The notes beneath the pieces were generated by a model. That model was given only the letters and a program-made list of their open reading frames with translations, did not search any database and was not told the origin of the DNA. A DNA stretch of 64,000 nt, taken from positions 2,376,669-2,440,668 of the forward strand of contig NC_081550.1 of the NCBI RefSeq assembly GCF_901000735.1, read 5' to 3'. A program made the position numbers and the translations under genes. Shown here one piece after another: positions 1 to 11,596 of this stretch (the stretch's first letter is position 1; every line of letters begins with the position of its first letter). The DNA is from Corylus avellana (Eukaryota; Streptophyta; Magnoliopsida; Fagales; Betulaceae).

Positions 1-1694
1 AGTAGGCTAAATGGCATTTACAATATCAACAAAGATAGCTCAAAAACATCACTACGAGAAGTGGAGGGTTTTGGTTCATAATGTACCTATGCTCTTGTGC
101 TGCAGCCAATGAGTTTTGACTCGACGGTTTTAACTCCGTCCATAAGAATGGGGTGGAGGGTGAGACTGGGGTCTAAGACCTACTAGATATCTGTGTAGCT
201 TACCAATAATAATAATAATAATATTAAAGTGCTTTTCTTTGAACACTGCTGCGTGCTTCTCATCTATAAAAAACTCTTACTGAGCCATTATTTTATTGCT
301 CTTCTTTCCTTGGTAATTTTGCTCAGAAAATTGACAAAATGTATGCTCTGCTTTCACCGGCCAAAGTCTTGAGAAAGTGCAACAATACACCGAAAGGGAT
401 CGTTTCCTGTCTGTTTCCGAGCTGGTAATGTCAGTAAATGCTAGTTTATGTTGGATTATGAGGTCATGGTGCTCAATGCCAGTGCTTATTAGTTAAAACC
501 TCCCTTTCCTCTCCACCTGCTTGTTCCAGTGATGCTCTTGCATAAATGGCATACTGAAATAGAGCTTTCATTTTTCTTTCCGGCTGCTGATTGCTACTTG
601 TTTAAGATTTTGAGCTCCACCTGCCACTACAAAATGTCAAGATTTTGCAGAATGCAGGCTATGGAGTTTGGACTCGTTGATGGTGTCTTGGAAACGGAAT
701 ACTGAAGGAAGCTACACGTTTTTTTTGTGCCCGAACTCCTATTTTATACTGCGGGCTGGTTGCCTTCCATGATAGTATGCACATGTAGTTTGGAAGCAAA
801 CTCTAATGGATTTGTTCTAGTTTTTGTTTTTGTTTTCAAGGCAAATTCATATGCAAATTTAGGATTCGGTTATGCGAAAAAAATCCATAACTGCATGGAT
901 TTTTGAAATTTAGGATTCAGATTTGAGTTGAGTAATGCATTTTCTGTTGGTTTCATTTAACCTAATTTATTAAATGTGACCAAATTCAAAATATATATGA
1001 TTTTCACTTGTATTTTTAAAAAATGTGTGTGAGAATTATAAGTTATATTTAAAGACATTAATTTAATAGACTGAATTAGAGGAAATCTCTCCGACCTAAT
1101 TTAAATAAAAATTCTTCTTAAATTACTAATTAAGTTGCTGTTAGAGTTTGGGTGGTTTTTATAATTTACCCCATTGGCCAAATAAAGAAAACCCAACATG
1201 TTTTTTTTTAAGCCAAAGAATCAGGTTTAGTAAGAGTTACACGCTTATGTAATGTCTTGCAATTATAGACTATTTGACATTAATTTGTTTTATTTTAGTA
1301 GATGAGAAGGAAAAAGAATTACGCTAACTTGTAACTAGTTAACACTAAGATGTGAGATATAAAGTATACCTTAAATTATTAGCTGATGGACTCATCTTAG
1401 GGGACTTACACCCGTACATGGTGTGAGTACTGTTTAATCATACCCGTGTAGTGTGTATCATTACTTCCTAAAAAAAGATGGCACACTTTTCCAAGCACAC
1501 ATACTAGACTTTCCTTAAAACCTTTGTTTGATTTTCTGATCTCTGAAAAACATAATATTAGCTTAAGCATTAGAAGTCAAGTTCACTTAAAGTATGTTTG
1601 AAATTGTGTTTGAGAAATAGAGTTTTTAAGTAAAAAAAAAAAATGAAGCTTTTGTCAAAAGTGTGTTTGGGTTAGTTTGATATCACTTCGATAG
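1..1694. other. Left flank, no supportable gene
   Basis: No long open frame or recognisable protein was found here. The first 830 bases are less AT-rich than what follows and could be the 3' untranslated end of a plus-strand gene lying to the left, but nothing in the window proves it. Near 1585-1670 there is a decayed fragment resembling one end of the MITE at about 20956-21201: both contain a stretch reading roughly AATAGAGTTTTTAAGT or its complement beside an A-rich or T-rich run. The rest is AT-rich sequence without obvious structure. Confidence 0.4.
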
Positions 1695-2853
1695 TAAGGG
1701 TGTCAATACGGTTACAGTTAGCGATTATTGGCAATAATCGCTAACCGTAACCACCTTCAACCGCTAACCTCCTAGCGGTTAGCTACTAACCGCCGGTTAG
1801 CGGTTAGTAAAATAGGTAATCGCCCGCTAACCGCTTTTTTAAAATTGGGTTTTTTGGCTTTTTTTGGGCGTTTGTGGGCTTTTTTATTACTGTATCTGTA
1901 TCATTTTTTACCTTTATTTGTTTTTTGTATTTTTAGTGTCTTCTTAGGCCCAATTACTATAAAAAGAGCTCATATTGAAAAATAAAAAATATTTGACCTC
2001 AAATTTACATTTACTTGTACTTAATCATAACTGATTAACTTTTTTTTAAAAATAAAATAAAAAATTGAACACAACATATAAAAGAAGTTTAAATAAAACA
2101 TATGATATATATGATTATATGTATTATTTGTTATTATATAATCATATGATTTAATGATCAATTTATCATGTAATATAATCATATCAATTATAGTGATAAT
2201 ATTACTAAAATTAGAATGATAATACATTAATACTTTAATTGTGTTTATAAGTAACATATTATTTAATCCAATGTCAATTACTTCATTTGATATTATACGA
2301 ATCACATTATCATTGTACATTAATAATATGATTGACTTGAATAAAGTATTTGAATTATCATTGAATCATATGATTAAGTATTGATCTTATACATTTATAT
2401 TATTCATATGCATATATGTATAATTATAATTTATAACATATATAGACTTATAAGTTTATAACATACATTAGAACTAAGTCTCTAGATACTTAATTGTTGT
2501 ATTAGTATGAATTGGTATACTTAAGAGTTATGTCATATTATATATGTATAATTTGTTATTATGTAATCAAATGATTTAATGATTAATTGATCATATGATA
2601 TAATCATATAAATTATAGTGATAATATATTAATACTCAAATTGTGATTTAATTATCTAAAAAAAATTATGATTTAATGATCAAGTGATTATGTTATATGT
2701 ATAAATATTATTATAATTATAATTATAAAAATATATTATATAAAAAGGCAGTTAGCGGTTACGGTAAGTAAACCCAATAACTGCTAAGCGATTAATACAG
2801 TTAAGCGATTAGCGGTTAGTAGCGGTTTCTAACCGCCCGCATTCACACCCCTA
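1695..2853. mobile_element. Non-autonomous hAT element with 8-bp TSD
   Basis: The element is flanked by a perfect 8-bp direct repeat, TTCGATAG, at 1687-1694 and 2854-2861. Its ends are imperfect inverted repeats: TAAGGGTGTCAATACGG on the left and, read from the right end inwards, TAGGGGTGTGAATGCGG. Subterminal regions (about 1700-1840 and 2745-2840) carry many copies in both orientations of a GCGGTTAG-like motif, which suits subterminal transposase-binding repeats. The 900-bp core is extremely AT-rich. A 99-codon frame in it on the minus strand is low-complexity, so I treat the element as a non-autonomous derivative. An 8-bp TSD with a TAGGGGTG-type terminus is the usual signature of the hAT superfamily in plants. 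Confidence 0.88.
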
Positions 2854-3252
2854 TTCGATAGCTCTTCTCTTATTGCATTTATCTTATGTATTAATTTTAG
2901 TTTTCTTTTAAAATTTATACATTTAGAACTTTTTTTTTGGAAGTTAAATTTAGAGAAGTTATTGAAATATGAAGTGCGTTAGAGGGCTTTTTGAACATTA
3001 GGAAGTCCAAAACCCAGCTAATCATTTCGGCCCACACATTAACAAGTCCCAGAGTGGAAAAGTCTAGTGATAAAGCGACATCGTTTCAATCTTCCCCTAC
3101 ACGTTCAAGAAAATCTCCCATCTCTCTATGTAAAGGCATTCCCCCATTTTGTCCATCCTCTCAAACTCAAACACAAGAGCTCATCTGAGGCGCCAATAAG
3201 GAAAACACACAAAGATCCAACTGGGTTGCTTTCCACAACATATACCAACAAC
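2854..3252 (+). promoter_or_regulatory. Promoter and leader of the RNA-binding protein gene
   Basis: This is the stretch between the hAT element and the proposed start codon at 3253. It becomes less AT-rich from about 2990, as expected for a transcribed leader. No TATA box can be assigned with confidence. The hAT insertion ends only about 400 bp before the start codon, so it may lie in or next to the promoter. Confidence 0.4.
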
Positions 3253-4207
3253 ATGTTCTACAGAGGGTAAGTGGCTTTTTTTCCTTAAGATCTTATTTAT
3301 CAAAGTTCTCGTCTTTTCTTAAGTTTTTTTGTTCTTACTTCTTTGATTTAGATTTAGATTTAGGTTTTGTATGTTTGGTTTGTTGTTATTGTTGGTTCTT
3401 TTTTTATGAAGTTACTGTGAGAGTTCGGTTTGTTAATTAACCTCCTTTCTTAGTTTTTTTTTCTGTTTCAATGTGTCTTATTAAGTCTGATTGACCGTCG
3501 GTTCAAAACTATCTTTTCTGGGTATCTGTTTCAAGCTGAAAATTTTGTAAAAGGAAGAGCTGGGCCATCGATGAACTCTTAACTACTTTTGTAGCATACC
3601 CAGATGCTTTTATTTTTTTATTTTATATATATATTAACGTTTCAATGTCCATTTTTTACGTGTTTCCAAGAGTAAAGGTGAAACGTATACACAGTTATTG
3701 GGTTCTTATGCATGCCGCTAAACGTATATAAATTTGTACATGTTAAATACTTTAATTTCATCAAGATATGCATCTAGTCATTCCCCATGTCTAGATTTTC
3801 AGGAATGACCCCTTTGACACCATGTGTATGTGCCAAAAACAAGAAAATCATGTTCATCTTGTTTTCATAGGATTTTAGAAAATTTAGTTAGACTCAGGGG
3901 GAAGCCAATGGTTTTTGAATTTGGCATCTCTTCCACCCATAAATTGGGAGGTCATGAGTTTAATACCGCAGGTATGCATGGTTGTATTTGCTCATTGGAA
4001 AAAGCAGTTAGGTTTTTGGGGAAAGCAATGCTTGCAGCCTTGCACACCACCATAATTTTCTTCAAGTGATAGGCTGATAGCTTGGGCTATGACTGTATGC
4101 TACAAGCATTACTATAGCTTTTGCCTTCTTAAGTCTTAATAATCTTGGAAAAGAATAAGACTCTAGAGAAGGATGGGTACTGGTACTTAAAAAAATGATA
4201 GATAACC

Positions 4208-4242
<35 letters not shown>

Positions 4243-7200
4243 TGTGCAAATGCCAATACTAACACCCCAAAGAGTCTTTTAGATAATAGAACAGGCCATG
4301 TGACTAAAATCACTGAAACTTCAATAAGTGGATTTTTTATTCACTAGAACAAAGATGTGAGCATATTTTCACTGTTTACATTGTTGCACTATATGGCTAG
4401 TCTTAAGGTGGTAATCCTTTACAGGGTTATTTTATACAATGGCTTTCTTTCTTTCTTTCTTTTTTCTTTTTTTGGGAAAAATAAAATTTAGTCCTTAGGT
4501 TTTCACATGATTGTAATTTAGTCGCTAAGTTTTAAATTTCGACAATTTGGTCCTTAGGTTTTCCTTTGGCTTTAAACAAGTCCTTTTGTCAACCTACCCT
4601 TCAATTAATTAACAGTGTGCTCCATCAAAGTAATCAATTATTGCTGTGTGACTCTCATTGAAGATGTCATGTGCCATGTGGCACATTTATTTTAAATAAA
4701 AAAATTAAAAAACAAAGTTTAAAAGAGAGAGAGAGAGAGAGAGTTGGCTGGTCACCCCTAATCGGTGAGGGGAAAGGGTGGCCGCCCCTCATAGGAGAGA
4801 GGCCGCCACCCCTCAGTATGGGAAGGTTGCCCTCAGAGAGGGGTGTCCACTGTCCCAACTCTTTTTTTTTTTTTTTGGTTAAAAAAAAAAAGAAAATATA
4901 TATTTGTAATTTAAAGTAAATGTACCAGGTAGTACATGCATTTGGTATATGATGTATCAAACAAGAGTCACATGGCATCAATTGATTGGTCTAACATAGC
5001 ACACTGTTAATTAATTGGACTGTAGGTTGACAAATGGACCTATTTCCAGAGGACAACCTAAATACTTAATTGTCGAAATTGGGAACTTAGGGATTAAATT
5101 GAAATCTAGAAAACCAAGGGACTAAATTTGATTTCCCCCCTTTTTGTTTTTGCCACCAGGGGGAGTGGGGAGGGGGGAGGTTAAATAAGAAATGCACAAG
5201 GGACCAGATATTTGTGAGTGGGGAGCACCATGCATCAGCAGTATTCCATTATTATCCATCTACCTGTGTTGCACTCTAGAAAAAAACTAAATTGGAAATA
5301 TGAGGAGCACTGCATCACGTCTTGGATAGACTACTTCATATAAAAATTTATGAAGACTTGGGATTAACTTGGATTTGATTTAGCAAATATTTTCAAATTG
5401 GAAAGAAAGCGAGCTCAATCATGGGGGAGCCAAGGTATTTCCATGATATTTTAGTTGTTCCATCTTGTAAGCCGTGATTTCTAGGCAGGTTTTGGTTAGT
5501 CTTTCTCTCTTTGATGACAATGGTGTTGTCTGGTAACCCTTAGGAGCACTCAATCTTGGTCTTATTTTTCCAAATCTTGAGTTTGTACCCTCTTTTCTTT
5601 CCTCCTTGCTATTGTCTACCAGCAGATCTATAAAAGACCTGCATTCAAATGCATACAAACTTTTCTTCCTTGCACACTAATCATGGATGCATTTTCAGGC
5701 AGCCAAACAGGCTTTGATACTGTTTAGACTCCTCCCCTGTCAACTTAGTTTGTTGACAGAAATAAGATGTTAAAACTGCTTTTCATGGTAAAGGTATCAC
5801 AATAATATCTGGAGAAAATGAAATGATAACTTAAATGCAACAGTATGCTTGGATGAGCACATTAGGGTGGTGTTTGGTAAATGGGTTGGCCTAGACACTG
5901 TAGTTGATATAAATTGATGTGAAAAAAAGTAAGAATGTCTGGTATAAAAAAAGTGAAAAAGTGGTATGGAAAAGTGAAAATTTTTGTTTTGTAGTGAATT
6001 TTTTATTTGAATAATAATAAAAAGTGAATGATGTAATATAAAAAATAAACAAGTTAGAATGTTTTGATGTTGATATTTTTGGAAAATGGGGATGAATAGT
6101 AACGGGGGAAACCCCAACTCATTTACCAAACAGAGATACAGTAGAAGCAAGGGACCGAACCTAGCTACTAAAAATGTAGGTTGTTCAGGTTAAAAACATT
6201 ACTTGAAATGCAACCTCCTGTGTCGATTTGCACCAGCACATGGTTGCTTAGACCTCAACTTGCATAGAAGAGAATGATGGTATTAAAAGATGCAGGGTGA
6301 ACTATTAATTGGTTGGGGAATGGGACCACTCAAGATTGCCAGCTTTAGAGGCCAGTGGTTATGGGTTGGATAAAGTTAAAACATTTTAGGTTTCATCTGT
6401 TTGGGAGGAAGATGAGGCGAAAGAGCAGAAAATGGTTGAAGATTAATTCTCTTGGCCAAAGCTTAAAAATAGAAATGTTTAGTAATACAGTTAAATAGTT
6501 TTTTTTATTTATTATTTTATTATTTTTTATTTTTACTGGTAAATTGACTGACACCCCCCTCAAATTATGAATTGTGACCTCATCCACCACCCCATTCAAC
6601 GGCGTGGAAGCGCCATTTGAACTACAATTTAACTAAGTAATGTTGATTCGTTTTTGGTTCGTGCATGGATTATTGACAAGTTGTCTTTTCTGTTATCTAC
6701 ATGGATATTGCAAACAGCGGTAAATTTCCTGATGGTGGTGATGGGCGTGAAATGGGTCCAAAACGTCAGCGTGTAGTTGATCAGGGATCTTCATTCTATG
6801 GAAGTACCCCTGGTTCAAGTTTTATGTACAATGCATCTCCTTATACCTATGTCAACCAATCTCCGCCTTTCCCTGTTGTCCGACTTCGTGGTCTTCCGTT
6901 TGATTGCACAGAAATTGATGTTGCTGAGTTCTTCCATGGTCTGGACATAGTCGATATTCTTTTTGTCCATAACGGTGGCAAGTTCTCTGGAGAAGCCTTT
7001 TGTGTTTTGGGGTATCCTCTTCAGGTTGATTTTGCCCTTCAAAGGAATAGGCAGAACTTGGGCAGGAGATATGTTGAAGTTTTCAGAAGTAAGAGGCAGG
7101 AATACTATAAGGCGATAGCAAAGGAAGTTTCAGATGCTCATGGTGGTTCACCGCACCGAAGGGTCCAAAGGGCTAAATCTTATGATGAGGCAAAGGAGTC

Positions 7201-7483
7201 AGCTGAGCACACAGGGGTGTTGCGGTTGAGGGGATTGCCATTTTCTGCTGGCAAGGATGATATAATGGAGTTCTTTAAAGATTTTGTTTTGTCAGAAGAT
7301 GCAATTAATCTTACAATGAACTCTGAGGGAAGGCCTACTGGTGAAGCATTTGTGGAGTTTGCAAGCCCAGAAGATTCAAAAGCAGCCATGGTTAAAGATA
7401 GGATGACCCTTGGGAGTCGATATATAGAGTTGTTTCCATCCTCTCAGGGGGAGTTGGACGAAGCAGTTTCTAGAGGGAGGTGA
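3253..7483 (+). CDS. hnRNP H/F-like RNA-binding protein with two quasi-RRMs
   Basis: The proposed coding exons are 3253-3266 and 6718-7483, giving 259 aa. The first exon encodes only MFYRG plus two bases and ends at a consensus GTAAGT donor. The acceptor CAG at 6715-6717 restores frame as GG|C. The main exon is otherwise open from an in-frame ATG at 6701, but the MFYRG start fits plant members of the family as I remember them. Two RRMs of the quasi-RRM type are visible at about residues 58-140 and 172-245, each opening with a VxRLRGLPF motif, and the protein ends in SRGR. Such proteins bind G-rich RNA and act in nuclear pre-mRNA processing. The 3.45-kb intron holds a microsatellite, a long-TIR element and a MITE. 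The family is certain; the tiny first exon is inferred. Confidence 0.85.
4211..4242. repeat. (ATT)n microsatellite
   Basis: About ten perfect copies of a TTA/ATT trinucleotide lie in the large intron of the RNA-binding protein gene. A run like this is likely to vary in length between individuals. Confidence 0.95.
4474..5137. mobile_element. Long-TIR element, Mutator-like, in an intron
   Basis: The two ends of this segment are inverted copies of each other over roughly 150-180 bp. The left end begins GGGAAAAATAAAATTTAG. The complement of the right end begins GGGAAATCAAATTTAGTC, and both continue through a matching stretch of AATTTCGACAATT and a shared TTAATTAACAGTGTGCT. The core has a (GA)n run at about 4724-4743, then a GC-rich segment (about 4744-4860) with short mirrored CCCCTC/GAGGGG motifs, then T and A runs. 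Long TIRs with a small non-coding core suggest a Mutator-like non-autonomous element. The flanks are T-rich and no clean 9-bp TSD can be read, so the superfamily is inferred. Open frames of 82-104 codons inside overlap on opposite strands and look accidental. Confidence 0.7.
5870..6132. mobile_element. MITE with TGTTTGGTAAAT inverted ends
   Basis: The left arm reads TGTTTGGTAAATGGGTTGG (5871-5889) and the right arm is its near-perfect complement, CCAACTCATTTACCAAACA (6114-6132). Between them lies about 220 bp of AT-rich non-coding DNA. The TGTTTGGTAA-type terminus is common among PIF/Harbinger and hAT MITEs in dicots, but I could not read a convincing target-site duplication, so the class is left open. 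It lies in the same large intron as the element at 4474-5137. Confidence 0.65.
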
Positions 7484-8313
7484 CTTCTTATTGGACCTTT
7501 TTCATTAGTTTGTTATCTTGTACCTCTATGATATTAACTTTGTCTTATTGTCTACGAATTTTGCTCTAGTAGTTTCTCATTGTTGTTGGAGAACTTTTTT
7601 TTTTTCTTTTCAATTTATGTTTGGAACTAAATATAAGAAGCTATGCATATATACTTAGATTATATATCTGCTTAATTTTTGCTTGTTAACTAGTATTTGA
7701 CCATTTCTTCACGAACGGGTGGATTGCTTGAAATGCACAAGATAAAATGCCCCTGGATGTAATGCCATCATCTTTATGGAGTCAAATTGTTGTGGAGTTT
7801 CTGAGTTCTCTTCTAGGGCTTGTTTAGCATATGTCTCTACCAGTTGGTTTAGACATAAGTCTACACTTGTTTTGTTCAGGTTCTTCTCATGTTTATTTAG
7901 TAAAAAAGGTTTACTAACCTCTCCCCCATCCCCATTAAACTATATTGGTGCCTCATGTCAACATTTACAATAAGTTTCAGGGAGGTAATGTTCTGTTTTA
8001 TGCCATGAAATTGTTAAAGCTAGTTTTGTTTTTCATTGCTTGCACAAGGCAGAGAACCTATATGCTTTGTGCTGAACCTGGCAAGACTGGATCTTTTCTC
8101 CTGTCTACCATGTTTCAATTTGAAAATTGTGAAAACATTGGATTGGAATTCTCTACAATCGGCTGTCCAAATTTCCCTCTCAAAGAGGGGAGGTGTGCGA
8201 CAAAGTAAAACAAAACGAAATAAAATCATGGCACCATCATGTATATCGTTAACTGCAATAAAACAGAATCTGGACCCCGTAAAATGGCTCCAATGAAGAA
8301 GATTCCATTCCAT
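7484..8313 (+). other. Probable 3' UTR region of the RNA-binding protein gene
   Basis: After the TGA stop the sequence keeps a mixed, UTR-like composition to about 8300. Two AATAAA-type polyadenylation signals occur close together, in GAAATAAAATC near 8217 and GCAATAAAACAG near 8256. Overlapping frames of 65-97 codons on both strands show no protein family and are ignored. The true cleavage site cannot be set from sequence alone. Confidence 0.45.
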
Positions 8314-10620
8314 TAATTTTCATGGCTCAGGAGAAGAAAGATCATTGATATTTATTTTATTTTAACAAAGTTTTGATAATTGTAATGTCATTAAGGTGGT
8401 TAGTTATGATCAAATCCTCATGAATTTGTAATGTTGTTTTGGAAATTCTGATTGTTTTGGGAATTCAAAAATCCAAATACTTTAGTTTTATAATTAGATT
8501 GAGAACCTCGAGATCTAACTTTCAATTATCCCATTTAATTCCCTCTATATCTATGTAAGGGTCCTCCATCCCATTCAAACTGTATTTTGTTTGTTGGACT
8601 CAACTGTTTATTATTTTGAAAAGGTCAACTCTGTGCTAAAGTTTCAGTGCCAAAGCTCACACTGACACTGCTTATACAAGTTAGTCATCTGGCCATACAG
8701 AAATCGTAAACTTAGGAGCTGTTATCTGTCCCATCATTTGATAGGCTTGTAGCTCTTTATTTTTTTTATTTTTTAATAAAAAAAAAAAATAAAAAAAAAA
8801 AGGGAGGAGAAATCATAATCCTAAAGTGAAACAATTATAAGCAAAACATGAAGGTTCAAAGAGATCTCTCCAATTCCATTAAAAATGAATAATCTAAATT
8901 GAGTTATCTCTAATGATTCGGGGTTGGTTGATCTTTCTCCTCACCTTTAAAGAAGCGGTCAATCACCTCTAATCATGTCACTATCTTCAATGAGAAAATG
9001 GTGGTCGACACATTTATGAATGGTCTAATTAACTTAAATTTATGAAATTGTAAGTTCTATAATTATAAGGAAATGTAAGGGATCTTAATCCTGAAAGCAT
9101 TTGATATGGGGGGTTAAACGACGAAAATCTCTCTTTTGCCTACCTCTATCCCGATAAGCTGAAAACAAAACCCTTATTTTCTGTTGAGTAATAATTCTAG
9201 TAAGTCTTGAATGAGCTTATGAGCCCCTCGAAAGCTTGATGCAAACAAATGAATTTTTTTTCTACGTCTCTGAGCTATATATCCACGTTTAATTCTGATC
9301 ATTGAAAAAATGAAACTTCGATGAATAACTAAATGATTTCATTTCTTTCGATTATTTCTTTTCCCTCTCTTAGTTAAAGTTTTTCTTTCAATTTAATCTA
9401 TTAAATTAATATATATCTTTAAAATATATAATTATCACATGAATTTTTAATAAGATCAAAAGTGATGTTCTACGAAATTGAAAGAAATCATTTCCACACT
9501 TTAAAAAACTTAGTCAATAATTTGTAAATGGTGTAAAACAAATTTAAAACCGAACCAGTTAACTAAGTCCACTGAGCCGAAAGTTGTGATCTTATCATAC
9601 GACTAATTTGAAAAGAAAGAGAGGAAAAAAAAATAAAAAAATCAGAGATTAATTAAGGGAGATTGACCAAGTTGTGGATTACTGAGCCAATTAGCTCAAA
9701 CAACACTTTAATTAATTATACGTGATTTTGTCAACCTGTGGATTACTGAGCCACGTGCATGAATAGTACAACCCTTTGGAATCCCATGGAGAGTACTGTC
9801 TCAAATTTCAAACGAAAAACGAGGGGATCAGACCAAACCCTAAAATTAATTAGAAATGTCTGACCAGGTGAAGCTAAGAAATAGGGGCCCTTTTAGGTAA
9901 TTTTAAATGTTTTACGAGTATTTTGTATTTTAAATTATTTTTATTTTATCAAACAAAATAGACAAATGAGAATCTTAACTATATATTAACCGTCCTTTGT
10001 CCTGCATAAATATTATTCCTAATCTAAAATCCCTAGGATGCACAAACTTTTGACATGTTGTATTGGTTATTCTCTCTTTGGCTCTTTTGCTTGGTTTTGT
10101 TTTGTGGTAGACCCGGCATTCGTTTGTTTGGTTTTGCGGTTTTAATTAAGACGTGTGGATTAGATGAAGATTTCAAGCATAGTTAATGAAAGCGTTTGAT
10201 GACATTTGTATGACATGTGTTTTTAAAAGTACGCTCTTCTAAAACTGTGCATTTTAAAAAATTACCTCATTAATTTAAAATAGTACATTTTTTAAAATAC
10301 GCCATATTGGATCATGTGCAAGTATATATGTATATTTTTTAAGTTTTTAAACCGTCATTTTTTTTAATGCACTCCTAAACATCTTCGTAATTTTGTTTAA
10401 AATACGTATTTAACTTGCAAAATTGCAGGATCAAACGATTCAAACGCATTCTCAATAGAATTAGTGACACTTTCTTATCAAAGACAACCAATGGACTGTT
10501 GATATTTAAAAGAAAAAGGAAAAAAAAAAAAAGAAAAAAAAAAGGGATCATATTGCTGTCACAAAAATACCCAAACTGAGATTAATTTTTTTTTTTTTAA
10601 GAAAAAAATTATAAACTTGA
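8314..10620. other. Intergenic, AT-rich, no gene seen
   Basis: No coding potential was recognised. The stretch holds A/T runs around 8759-8802 and a short direct duplication: TGTGGATTACTGAGCCA occurs near 9673 and again near 9738, about 65 bp apart, the second followed directly by CGTG so that a CACGTG core is created. The rest is ordinary AT-rich intergenic DNA. Confidence 0.5.
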
Positions 10621-10651
10621 TTACATAAACCATTTCACACTGCTTGAAGAA

Positions 10652-10658
<7 letters not shown>

Positions 10659-10692
<34 letters not shown>
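10659..10692. repeat. (CT)n microsatellite upstream of SMR
   Basis: A near-perfect CT dinucleotide run lies about 900 bp before the SMR start codon. CT runs are frequent in plant promoters and leaders; whether this one is transcribed is unknown. Confidence 0.95.
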
Positions 10693-10694
<2 letters not shown>

Positions 10695-10729
10695 CTCCCC
10701 ATGTCTTCACTCTTTTGGCTTTTTGTTGA

Positions 10730-11009
10730 GGGCAGCGGGCAGGCCTGACCGAAGTATCTATCCTAAGCAATACAAACCCCAACACAAAAGTGTGAAATCA
10801 GGTTAAAAAGAAGAGAGAAATGAAAGAAAATATATTAATTACTTTTTTTTAAAAAAAAAAAACTCTTCAACAGGCAGCGGGCAAGGCCCTGCCCAAATTA
10901 TTCCCAATCAATCAATCAATCAATCAATAATCCCTAGGATCCATAGAAATTTGAACTAAACTCTCTCCCTCTGGGTATTGCTTAATTAGGGCAACGGGCA
11001 GACCTGCCC
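10730..11009 (+). promoter_or_regulatory. Three GC-rich palindromic repeats upstream of SMR
   Basis: Three related GC-rich boxes stand out of AT-rich DNA at 10730-10750, 10873-10894 and 10989-11009. Each contains GGCARCGGGCA followed by a CCTG core, and the second and third continue to GCCC. The second reads GGGCAAGGCCCTGCCC at its heart, close to a perfect palindrome. Spacing is about 143 and 116 bp. The second and third copies are also followed by a similar AT-rich tail (AAATTATTCCC and AGATTATCCC). They lie 590-870 bp before the SMR start, so they are promoter or leader elements by position. GGCCC-type cores can bind class I TCP factors, but that link is only a guess. Confidence 0.5.
10902..10928. 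repeat. (CAAT)n microsatellite
   Basis: About six copies of the tetranucleotide CAAT lie between the second and third GC-rich boxes upstream of the SMR gene. Confidence 0.9.
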
Positions 11010-11248
11010 AGATTATCCCTCATAAATATAAGGCCTAAACCATCACTCAAGCATGATATCTCTCTCTCTCTAGGGTTTACTTGGGGTTTCTCTGGCCTTA
11101 GTCATTTCCTCAGAGCTTACTTAGGCTAGAGGTAAATTGTTCTCTCCCTTGAACTCTAGGGTTTTATCAAGTTAATTTCTGGGTTAATCTCCTCCTCCTA
11201 GAAAACCTCATTTCTGGGCTCTGGCTTTGGGAATTATTCAATAGTGCA

Positions 11249-11252
<4 letters not shown>

Positions 11253-11294
<42 letters not shown>
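11253..11294. repeat. Compound (CT)n(TA)n run in SMR leader region
   Basis: A run of about 13 CT units continues directly into about 7 TA units, some 300 bp before the SMR start codon. It is probably inside the transcribed leader, since pyrimidine-rich sequence continues to the start. Confidence 0.9.
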
Positions 11295-11596
11295 GTGGGT
11301 TTTCTTCTTTCTTTCTTTCCTTTTTTTTTTTCTCAAGTAGTTTTGAGCTTGAAAGTGTTTGTTTCTAGAGGGTGGTTGGTTACTACACTTTTTTTTTTAC
11401 CACTTTTCAGTCAAATTTAGTAGCTTTAAAGTATCCTAGCTAGTAGGGTTTTCTAGTGCTAGTTTTTGTGTTTTAGCAATCTTCCTTGTAAACTTTAGTA
11501 AAGGCTTTTCAGCTTACTACTCCTGCCAGATTCGGTACACTCTGATAATTTGTACTTGGCCTCTCTTCAACTCAATCTAGCAGAAAACTTTATCAA

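Noticed and set aside
2021..2320. 99-codon minus-strand frame in the hAT element
   Set aside because: Extremely AT-rich Ile/Tyr/Phe/Asn product without any transposase motif; explained by base composition.
4667..4981. Overlapping 104- and 82-codon frames in the long-TIR element
   Set aside because: They lie on opposite strands over a GA run and mirrored GC-rich DNA; no family signature.
8020..8313. Overlapping frames of 86-97 codons after the RNA-binding gene
   Set aside because: No conserved motif, on both strands, in a likely 3' UTR with polyadenylation signals.
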